Assembly: GCA_900550685.1 (NCBI GenBank)
Contig: URTS01000112.1
Coordinates: 1-5,962 of the forward strand
Source: an uncultured Oscillibacter sp.
GTDB taxonomy: Bacteria; Bacillota; Clostridia; Oscillospirales; Oscillospiraceae
Length of the DNA stretch: 5,962 nucleotides
Reading direction: 5' to 3'
Under the pieces are notes generated by a model. That model did not search any database. It was not told the origin of the DNA and saw only the letters and a program-made list of their open reading frames with translations. The stretch's first letter is position 1. Every line of letters begins with the position of its first letter. Position numbers and translations under genes: made by a program. Positions 1-5,081 of this stretch are shown here, one piece after another.

Positions 1-117
1 TTCAGAAAGCAGCGCGGCACTTGTCGGAACGAAAGCCCATCGCCGCACCAAAATATAAAAAACGTTGCGAAATATATGGGCATTCGACAAAAAATGCCCT
101 AAAAATCGCGAATGAAA

Positions 118-126
118 TGATATGAT
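118..126 (+). promoter_or_regulatory. Candidate extended -10 promoter for the SLH/VWA protein gene
   Basis: The string TGATATGAT combines a TGn extension (118-120) with TATGAT (121-126), five of six matches to the sigma-A -10 box. No good -35 element sits 16-18 bp upstream (the bases there read CCCTAAA). The promoter would therefore rely on the extended -10 or on an activator. The predicted transcription start is near 133, giving a leader of about 83 nt. This is a sequence match only. Confidence 0.4.
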
Positions 127-138
127 TGGCGGCGTGGA

Positions 139-180
139 TAGGCAGTTCCTAAGACAAAAATAGGTGCATTTCGGAGCCTA
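139..180 (+). other. Nested stem-loop in the 5' leader
   Basis: Two inverted repeats nest inside each other: an outer TAGGC (139-143) / GCCTA (176-180) and an inner CCTA (148-151) / TAGG (161-164). The structure lies within the predicted 5' untranslated region, ending 24 nt before the ribosome binding site. It could stabilise the mRNA or be regulatory. It does not match any riboswitch consensus I can recall, and the stems are short, so it may be fortuitous. Confidence 0.25.
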
Positions 181-204
181 GCAGACAAGTTTGCGAAAGG
201 AAAG

Positions 205-210
205 AAGGAG
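205..210 (+). promoter_or_regulatory. Ribosome binding site bearing on the start of the large surface protein
   Basis: AAGGAG is a strong Shine-Dalgarno match. Two in-frame ATG codons follow back to back, at 216 and 219. The gap is 5 nt to the first and 8 nt to the second, so the second ATG is the better-spaced start. The difference is one Met at the tip of the signal peptide. Confidence 0.8.
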
Positions 211-215
211 ATGGA

Positions 216-3200
216 ATGATGAAGAAACGGCTGATCTCTTGCCTGATGGTCCTTGCGCTGATGTGCAGTTTCCTGCCTGCCAGCGTACTGGCTGATGAAG
301 TGCAGGAGGAACCGACTGTTCCCGTAACCGAGGAAGTTCAGCCTGCGGCGGAGGAACAGGGGGGAGCACTGGAGGAAGCGCCGGAAGACCCCCAGGAGGG
401 GGAGAAAGCGGCGGAAGAACCGGAAACAGTGACGGCGGTTCCTGCTGCGCATGAGGGAGAAGGGGAAACGCCCGCTGTGGGGGAAACGGTCCCCGAAGGC
501 ACGGTGGCAGAAATCGCCAGAGCGGGCGAGGCGCCCCGGTATTTCAAGACACTGGGGGCGGCCGTTGCAGCCGCCAAAACCGATGATACCATCAAACTGC
601 TGGCTGATTGTGAGGGTACGGTCCAGATCTCCATGAACAGCAAGAAGGATACCCCGACGGCGCTGACCATTGATCTGAACGGCTGCGCCATCGACGGCAA
701 GGGTGAAAAGCGCTGTATTCTGGGCATACAGGCCAACAGCTCCACGGACCGGTGTGCGCTGGCCGTGAAAAACGGCACGTTGAGAAATGGCGCGGCACCG
801 GAAGGTTCTTCCGGCGGTGCCATTTCCTGGCCCTGTGATTTGAAGATCGAGAACTGCACCATTGAAAACAGCATGGACAAAGCCGTTGCGGTTTCCTTTG
901 TGAAAGAGGGCGGTGTGGTTGAGGTTTCCAGTACGAATTTTACCGACAACCATGAAACGAAAGCCTCCGGCAGCGGCGGCGCGGTCAGCATTGCGGGAAA
1001 CGGCACAGCCGAGTTCACCAAATGCACTTTTGCGGACAACTCGGCGGCTAACATGGGCGGTGCCCTCTACTGTGACCATGGGGAACTGACCATCACGGAC
1101 TGCACCTTTGAGAAGAACTCTGCCGCGTATGGCGGCGCAGTTGCCTGCATGACGGTCAATGTCACAGTAAAGGGAGATTCCGCCGGCATGGAGGGCAATA
1201 CTGCTTCTGTGATGGGCGGCGCGGTCCATGTGCAGGGGAACAGCGCTCTGAAGACCGAAAATGCCGTATTTACCGGCAACGAAGCGGCCTACGGCGGCGC
1301 ATTTTCCCTGTATGCTTCGGAAGCAGCTATTGACGGCACTGTCCAGGGCAACCGGGCCAGTAAGTTGGGCGGCGGCTGCTACAATTCCGGCGCGGTCCTG
1401 GACCTGACCGGGGCAGATATCTATAACAACACAGCCGAAACTGCCGGGGACGATGTTCTCAGCTTTGGCGCATCGTCAAAGCTGACGGTCGACAGGACCG
1501 GCAAGTGGACCCTAGACGACTGTAAGGACCGGATCGACGGCTGGTATGAGGACGGCATGCCGGAGACCGTCGCCGGTGACGACGGCAAAACGTCTACCGT
1601 GTACGGTCCCCGCTGGGATGCCCATGGTGCGGGGAGCTATGTGCAGGCCTGGCCCGCAGGCCCGGCAGAAGGCTTCCTGGCTATCAAGGCGGCCCATAAG
1701 GTCATCGTTCCTCTGGAGCCGGATGACCCCAGCGCACCTCTGGAGATATCCAAGTCTAAGACAACTACGAATCTGGATAAGAGCTATGAATCCAGGGTAA
1801 CGCTGTCTCTGCCCAGCGCATCCTATAAGCCGTCTATGGATGTGGTCATGGTGATCGATGTATCCAGTAGCATGAAAGACGCAGATATTCAGGAGGTGAA
1901 GAACGCAGCTGAAGTGCTTTGCAGCCAGCTTGCGGAAATGCAGAATCTGGATGTCAAGGTGGGCGTTGTGACATTTGATAAAAATGCTCACGACCTCACT
2001 GGCGGACTGACTACGGCTGCGGCGGCCAAGAATGCCGTCGGCCAAATCACTGTTTCTTCGGATACGAATATGATGGCGGGCCTGATGATGGGTAAGGCTA
2101 TGCTGGATGAAGGGAACGGCGGAGACAAATACCTGGTCGTCATGAGCGACGGTATTCCTATTTACTGGATGGAGGACGGCGAAGCGGTCAGCAAGACCCT
2201 TGAAAGGTATACGGGGGACCGGTTGGTCAGCACAGCGCCTGCGGGAAGCGAGCCGGAAGGGTCCTGGACCTACAGTGACGATAAAATCAGCCCGATCAAT
2301 GATCTGCTGGCCATGAAAGACTGGGAGACGGACTCCAATATCTGGAGGCAGGAGGCGAACACCGGGGCAGACCTGAACCCTGACTGCAAGTATACCAACA
2401 TCCAGAAAGCCACCTACCAGACGGCCCGGTATCTGCGGGATGAGATCTTCGGCAGATACAATATGAAGATGGTTGCTTTCGGAACGGATAAGTACAAGGA
2501 CAATGTCGTCTATCAATACGGCGAGAATTTCTGCGACTGGATCGGAGAGCAGACGGGCGTTGCGTATTACAAGGTGGCAAAGCCTGGCTACGGCGGCGAG
2601 ATCGGAGACCTGAGCCATGCCTTTGCCGACATTGCAGACAGCCTTGTCTATCTGGTGGATGCCGGGTCCCGGATCGAGGACTATATGGGCTATGTCGAGG
2701 GCAGCTATGATTTTGATTTTGTTAACGACGTTGATAAGCTGCTGGTGACTGTAAATGGTGCGGCGTTGGATAAGACCAAGCTGGATGACAATACCTATGG
2801 CTTTGGCCGCAGAGAAGCAGCTGTACAGGCTGCTATTGTGGACGGTAATTGTAAAAACTACCGTTTTGTACTCAAATATGTGCCAGGTGAAAAGGGCGGC
2901 GAACACTTTGTGTTTTTCATCAATGAGGCGATCACCAAGGAATATCCTGTTCAGCTGACCTACACCGTGAAGCTTACAAATCCCAAGACCGCTTCCGGTA
3001 CCTACGGCGAGTTTGACGCCGACGGCAGTGAAAAGTATGATGGCCTGTACACCAACAACAGCGCCACGCTGTATCCGGTGGATTCCGATGGGGTCAAGGG
3101 CCTGCCGGAGAGCTTTGCCAAGCCCACGGTGTCCTACACCGTCGGCGGCAGTTCCGGCGGAGACGGTGGCGGCGGGAAGCTGAACACCGAGGACCACTAT

Positions 3201-3908
3201 TCCTATATCATCGGCTACAAGGACGGATACCTGCGGCCTTACGGCAACATCAGCCGCGGAGAGACTGCGACGATCTTTTTCCGGATGCTGACGGATAAAA
3301 CCAGGACGGAATATTGGAGCCAGACCAATCCCTACACGGATGTGGCGGCGGAGAAATGGTGCAGCAACGCCATCTCCACCCTGCACCGCATGGGCATCAT
3401 CGACGGCTACTCCGACGGCACCTTCCGGCCTGACGGGCCCATCACCCGGGCGGCGTTCACCAAAATGGCCGTGAACTTCTTCGACTATCATGTGAAGGCC
3501 TATGACGGGAAGTTCTCCGATGTGGAAGACAGTGCCTGGTATGCGGGCTATATCCAGGCCGCAGCGGAGTTGAAGCTGATCGAGGGCTTTGATGACGGTA
3601 CCTTCCGGCCCAACGACTATATCACCCGGGCCCAGGCCTGCACCATCATCAACCGGACGCTGGGCCGCGTTCCCCAGGGGGACCACATGAACATCAAGCC
3701 CCTGGTGACCTGGCCCGACTGCGATGCGGACGATTGGTACTACACGGCTATGATGGAGGCCACCAACAGCCACGATTACAAGTGGATCACAGTCAACAAG
3801 GAAAAGACCGAGGAGTGGACGGCAAAGCTGCCCCAGCGGGACTGGGCGGCGCTGGAACACACCTGGTCCACCGCCAACTCCGCCAAGGGCGGCGAAGTGG
3901 TGGGCTGA
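216..3908 (+). CDS. Secreted SLH-anchored surface protein with beta-helix repeats and VWA domain
   Basis: Probable cell-surface adhesin of 1230 aa, held on the wall through SLH binding to a secondary cell-wall polymer. Residues 1-26 are a Sec signal peptide (basic KKR, hydrophobic core, predicted cleavage after VLA). Residues 27-105 are an acidic Glu/Pro/Ala stretch. Residues ~107-420 form a right-handed beta-helix with GGA/FxxN repeats. Residues ~541-815 are a VWA domain with a complete MIDAS (DxSxS at D548/S550/S552, T617, D645) and a long insert at ~650-725. Residues ~820-976 look like the beta module that follows VWA in pilin-type adhesins. Residues 977-987 are a Gly-rich linker. Residues 992-1180 carry SLH repeats, followed by a tail rich in Trp and charged residues. 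There is no LPxTG motif. The mature chain has 19 cysteines, which is unusual for this class. The start may be 219 rather than 216. The gene appears monocistronic, ending at a hairpin terminator. The ligand is unknown. Confidence 0.93.
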   Translation: MMKKRLISCLMVLALMCSFLPASVLADEVQEEPTVPVTEEVQPAAEEQGGALEEAPEDPQEGEKAAEEPETVTAVPAAHEGEGETPAVGETVPEGTVAEIARAGEAPRYFKTLGAAVAAAKTDDTIKLLADCEGTVQISMNSKKDTPTALTIDLNGCAIDGKGEKRCILGIQANSSTDRCALAVKNGTLRNGAAPEGSSGGAISWPCDLKIENCTIENSMDKAVAVSFVKEGGVVEVSSTNFTDNHETKASGSGGAVSIAGNGTAEFTKCTFADNSAANMGGALYCDHGELTITDCTFEKNSAAYGGAVACMTVNVTVKGDSAGMEGNTASVMGGAVHVQGNSALKTENAVFTGNEAAYGGAFSLYASEAAIDGTVQGNRASKLGGGCYNSGAVLDLTGADIYNNTAETAGDDVLSFGASSKLTVDRTGKWTLDDCKDRIDGWYEDGMPETVAGDDGKTSTVYGPRWDAHGAGSYVQAWPAGPAEGFLAIKAAHKVIVPLEPDDPSAPLEISKSKTTTNLDKSYESRVTLSLPSASYKPSMDVVMVIDVSSSMKDADIQEVKNAAEVLCSQLAEMQNLDVKVGVVTFDKNAHDLTGGLTTAAAAKNAVGQITVSSDTNMMAGLMMGKAMLDEGNGGDKYLVVMSDGIPIYWMEDGEAVSKTLERYTGDRLVSTAPAGSEPEGSWTYSDDKISPINDLLAMKDWETDSNIWRQEANTGADLNPDCKYTNIQKATYQTARYLRDEIFGRYNMKMVAFGTDKYKDNVVYQYGENFCDWIGEQTGVAYYKVAKPGYGGEIGDLSHAFADIADSLVYLVDAGSRIEDYMGYVEGSYDFDFVNDVDKLLVTVNGAALDKTKLDDNTYGFGRREAAVQAAIVDGNCKNYRFVLKYVPGEKGGEHFVFFINEAITKEYPVQLTYTVKLTNPKTASGTYGEFDADGSEKYDGLYTNNSATLYPVDSDGVKGLPESFAKPTVSYTVGGSSGGDGGGGKLNTEDHYSYIIGYKDGYLRPYGNISRGETATIFFRMLTDKTRTEYWSQTNPYTDVAAEKWCSNAISTLHRMGIIDGYSDGTFRPDGPITRAAFTKMAVNFFDYHVKAYDGKFSDVEDSAWYAGYIQAAAELKLIEGFDDGTFRPNDYITRAQACTIINRTLGRVPQGDHMNIKPLVTWPDCDADDWYYTAMMEATNSHDYKWITVNKEKTEEWTAKLPQRDWAALEHTWSTANSAKGGEVVG
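813..1460 (+). repeat. Coding repeats: GGA/FxxN beta-helix rungs
   Basis: Within the surface protein, GGA (once GGG) recurs at residues 200, 254, 281, 306, 334, 360 and 385. Spacings are 25-28 residues, and 54 (two units) between the first pair, where a degenerate rung lies. Most units carry an F/x-x-x-N-x-A element just before the next GGA, for example TFADNSA, TFEKNSA and VFTGNEA. Paired GGA(I/L/V) and FxxN motifs are the signature of chlamydial Pmp-type repeats, which fold as a right-handed beta-helix. The repeats are divergent at DNA level, so recent tandem expansion is unlikely. Confidence 0.8.
3189..3755 (+). repeat. Coding repeats: SLH cell-wall-binding array
   Basis: GYxDGxxRP motifs occur at residues 1000-1008, 1064-1072 and 1124-1132. 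Each is followed by the wall-binding I(S/T)R element (R1014, R1078, R1138). The helix-start D-x5-W element occurs at D1042/W1048, D1102/W1108 and D1168/W1174. The array therefore begins with the second half of an SLH unit and ends with the first half of one, with two complete units between. Units two and three share near-identical stretches of DNA around 3415-3450 and 3595-3630. Confidence 0.85.
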
Positions 3909-3937
3909 CCGCCGAGACCCAATAAGCTGATACAGAA

Positions 3938-3979
3938 AAACGAACCAGGCCGCCGGTTTCTCGGAGGCCTGGTTCGTTT
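3938..3979. terminator. Bidirectional intrinsic terminator between convergent genes
   Basis: A perfect 14-bp stem pairs AAACGAACCAGGCC (3938-3951) with its complement (3966-3979). Inside it, after one mismatch, CCG (3953-3955) pairs with CGG (3962-3964), leaving a 6-nt loop. Read leftward, the stem is followed by a T-run, the complement of A3936-3940. Read rightward, the tail is weaker (TTTGATCTT). It sits 29 nt after the surface-protein stop and 13 nt after the tetR stop, so it can serve both genes. Confidence 0.85.
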
Positions 3980-3992
3980 GATCTTGTGAGAT

Positions 3993-4598
3993 TCAGGGGG
4001 CGGTATGGTCCCCGGAGAAGCGCAGCTTGGCGCCCCGGATGTGGTCCTGCAGGATCTGGCTTACAAAGTCGATGAGCTCCTCCGGTGTGCGGTGGATCTC
4101 CCCCAGGAGCCAGCTTTCCATGACGCCGGCAAGGGCGATGACATAGAACTCCGTCACCATGTCGATATCCGCCGGGGGGCCGTCTGGGTTCAGGGCGCCG
4201 ATCTCCCGACCGATCTGCTCCACGGTGCGGTAGATGACGGCGTGGATGTCTGCCTGAAAGAACTGCTTGAGGGCGTCCCGGCCCAGGGAACGGAGGGCGC
4301 AGAGGCAGAAGGCCCGATTTTCCTCCAGGTAGCGGAAAAGCTGCAAAAGCCCCTCCTGCCAGAGCAGGGCCCCTTCGTGCTGTTCCAGCAGGGAGAGGGC
4401 TTCCTCCTCAAAGGTCCAGCGGAGCAGACCGTAAACATCTTCAAAATGGTAATAGAAATTCTGGCGGCGGATCCCGCAGCACTCCGTCAGGTCGTGAATG
4501 GTGATTTTGTTCAGCGGCTTCTGGGCCATCAGTTCCTTTAGGGCGGCGGCCAGGGCGTGCTTGGTCTCATTGGCGGCGGTGTAGGCTCGCTTTTCCAT
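3993..4598 (-). CDS. TetR/AcrR-family transcriptional repressor
   Basis: A 201-aa one-component regulator. The N-terminal DNA-binding domain spans residues ~8-55: a first helix (ETKHALAAALKELM), then the helix-turn-helix beginning KITIHDLTECCG and ending at the family hallmark NFYYHF (residues 47-52). The rest is an all-helical ligand-binding and dimerisation domain of the short TetR-like C-terminal type seen in DhaS-like regulators; its effector cannot be predicted. The ATG at 4598 was chosen because AGGAGG (complement of 4606-4611) lies 7 nt upstream. The frame stays open to an ATG at 4697, but those extra 33 residues run through the promoter region and do not resemble the family. It is divergent from the small-protein/MMPL operon, the usual layout for a repressor of its neighbour and of itself. 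Confidence 0.92.
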   Translation of the reverse strand: MEKRAYTAANETKHALAAALKELMAQKPLNKITIHDLTECCGIRRQNFYYHFEDVYGLLRWTFEEEALSLLEQHEGALLWQEGLLQLFRYLEENRAFCLCALRSLGRDALKQFFQADIHAVIYRTVEQIGREIGALNPDGPPADIDMVTEFYVIALAGVMESWLLGEIHRTPEELIDFVSQILQDHIRGAKLRFSGDHTAP

Positions 4599-4605
4599 GG
4601 AGGTC

Positions 4606-4611
4606 CCTCCT
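4606..4611 (-). promoter_or_regulatory. Ribosome binding site fixing the tetR start
   Basis: On the minus strand this reads AGGAGG, a full Shine-Dalgarno match, 7 nt before the ATG at 4598. It decides for the internal Met over the upstream in-frame ATG at 4697. Confidence 0.85.
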
Positions 4612-4630
4612 GTGGATTCGGAATAGGCAT

Positions 4631-4660
4631 ATTTTACCACAGCCATGCCGGGGAGGTCAA
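4631..4660 (-). promoter_or_regulatory. Candidate tetR promoter
   Basis: On the minus strand TTGACC (complement of 4655-4660; 5/6 to the -35 consensus) is followed after 18 bp by TAAAAT (complement of 4631-4636; 5/6 to the -10 consensus). The predicted start is near 4624, about 26 nt before the ATG and leaving room for the ribosome binding site. The inverted repeat at 4642-4670 overlaps the -35 and the spacer, as expected for autoregulation. Confidence 0.6.
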
Positions 4661-4670
4661 ACCGGATGGC
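4642..4670. promoter_or_regulatory. Inverted repeat, candidate TetR operator
   Basis: GCCAT-g-CCGG (4642-4651) and CCGGATGGC (4662-4670) are complementary over nine positions with one extra base on the left, around a 10-nt centre. The repeat covers the tetR -35 region and ends 9 bp before the -35 of the opposite promoter. One dimer here could block both promoters. The one-base asymmetry is atypical for a TetR operator, so this is a candidate only. Confidence 0.35.
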
Positions 4671-4679
4671 GTTAAAAAA

Positions 4680-4709
4680 TTGACAAACAGAGGGCATTTG
4701 ACCTTTGAT
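4680..4709 (+). promoter_or_regulatory. Candidate promoter of the small-protein/MMPL operon
   Basis: A perfect TTGACA -35 box (4680-4685) is followed after 18 bp by TTTGAT (4704-4709), four of six matches to the -10 consensus. The predicted start is near 4716, giving a leader of about 45 nt. The strong -35 with a weak -10 would suit a repressible promoter. TTTGACC (4697-4703), next to the -10, is the inverted copy of GGTCAAA (4655-4661) in the tetR -35. Confidence 0.5.
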
Positions 4710-4748
4710 TTTTCCGGCAGGGCGGATTATGCTGTTGCAGTCTTAAAT

Positions 4749-4754
4749 GGGAGG
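4749..4754 (+). promoter_or_regulatory. Ribosome binding site for the 106-aa protein
   Basis: GGGAGG lies 6 nt before the ATG at 4761. It supports that codon over the far-upstream in-frame ATG at 4557, which falls inside the opposite-strand tetR gene. Confidence 0.75.
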
Positions 4755-4760
4755 GGTTAC

Positions 4761-5081
4761 ATGGCCACATATCAGATCACACTGGACAGCCCGCTGGGAC
4801 AGCGCTCCGGTCGGCTGACACTGCGGGAGGCAGACGGACAGCTGGGAGGAACGCTGTCCCTGCTGGGCACCGACAACCCGGTGACGGGGACCCGGGACGG
4901 CCCGCTGCTGCGGATGCGCCACCCGCTGCGCACAAAGGTGAGCCAACTGGACTGCGAGACCACGCTGCGGCTTGCGGACGACGCCGCGGAGGGAACCATC
5001 CGGGTGGGGCCCACCTGTATGCGGATATGGGGAACGGCGCTGCCGGACGATATGGAAGAAAGGAAGAAAGCACAAGTATGA
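4761..5081 (+). CDS. Small beta-rich conserved-type protein of unknown function, coupled to MMPL permease
   Basis: A 106-aa protein with no signal peptide or membrane segment, so probably cytoplasmic. Function not recognised. The sequence alternates short beta-strand-like stretches with Gly/Asp turns (ITLDSPLGQRSGRLTL, then GTLSLLGTDNPVTGT, then a final GTI...WGTAL stretch). This is the pattern of a small beta-barrel or beta-sandwich; I recall similarly worded small proteins in gut Firmicutes that look lipocalin-like, but no named family can be assigned. The charged tail (DDMEERKK) overlaps the next gene. The start is set by GGGAGG at 4749-4754. The stop codon overlaps the permease start (ATGA, 5078-5081), so the two are very likely co-transcribed and translationally coupled. 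That suggests an accessory role in transport, such as ligand binding or sensing, but this is inferred from context alone. Confidence 0.8.
   Translation: MATYQITLDSPLGQRSGRLTLREADGQLGGTLSLLGTDNPVTGTRDGPLLRMRHPLRTKVSQLDCETTLRLADDAAEGTIRVGPTCMRIWGTALPDDMEERKKAQV

Larger units (their letters stand above)
1..215. other. Non-coding upstream leader of the surface-protein gene
   Basis: No gene can be supported here. The first ~50 bases are GC-richer and the rest is clearly AT-rich, as expected of an intergenic region. All three forward frames are open at the left edge and stop at 56-58, 100-102 and 123-125, so the 3' end of an upstream gene could lie in the first 50-125 bases, but none of the short peptides is recognisable. 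A 7-bp hairpin, GGGCATT (78-84) with AATGCCC (93-99), is not followed by a T-run, so it is not a convincing terminator. The stretch also holds a candidate promoter, a nested stem-loop and the ribosome binding site, listed separately. Confidence 0.6.

Noticed and set aside
78..99. Hairpin GGGCATT/AATGCCC as terminator of an upstream gene
   Set aside because: It is followed by TAAAAATC rather than a T-run on the plus strand, and there is no clear T-run on the minus strand either.
133..210. Riboswitch (for example cyclic-di-GMP type) in the leader
   Set aside because: I compared it with the conserved core elements I can recall for c-di-GMP, preQ1, fluoride and guanidine classes and found no match.
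243..266. Possible lipoprotein signal around Cys17 of the surface protein
   Set aside because: The residue before the Cys is Met and the hydrophobic core continues past it to a good VLA cleavage site, so it is an ordinary Sec signal peptide.
99..1229. A 376-codon minus-strand open frame over the 5' part of the surface-protein gene
   Set aside because: It is the same kind of antisense shadow, running through both the leader and the signal-peptide region. The low-complexity Arg/Phe-rich product resembles nothing, and the sense frame is well supported.
1512..3860. A 782-codon open frame on the minus strand inside the surface-protein gene
   Set aside because: Its codons lie exactly opposite the sense codons, so it stays open simply because TTA, CTA and TCA are avoided in this GC-rich gene. 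The product has no coherent domain, whereas the sense strand encodes clear VWA and SLH domains.
4005..4541. A 178-codon plus-strand open frame over tetR
   Set aside because: Antisense to a confident TetR protein with a hallmark helix-turn-helix, a ribosome binding site and a terminator. The product shows no recognisable domain.
4557..4760. Upstream extension of the 106-aa protein to the ATG at 4557
   Set aside because: The extension would overlap the start of tetR and cross the promoter region. The ATG at 4761 has its own ribosome binding site and begins the beta-strand pattern.
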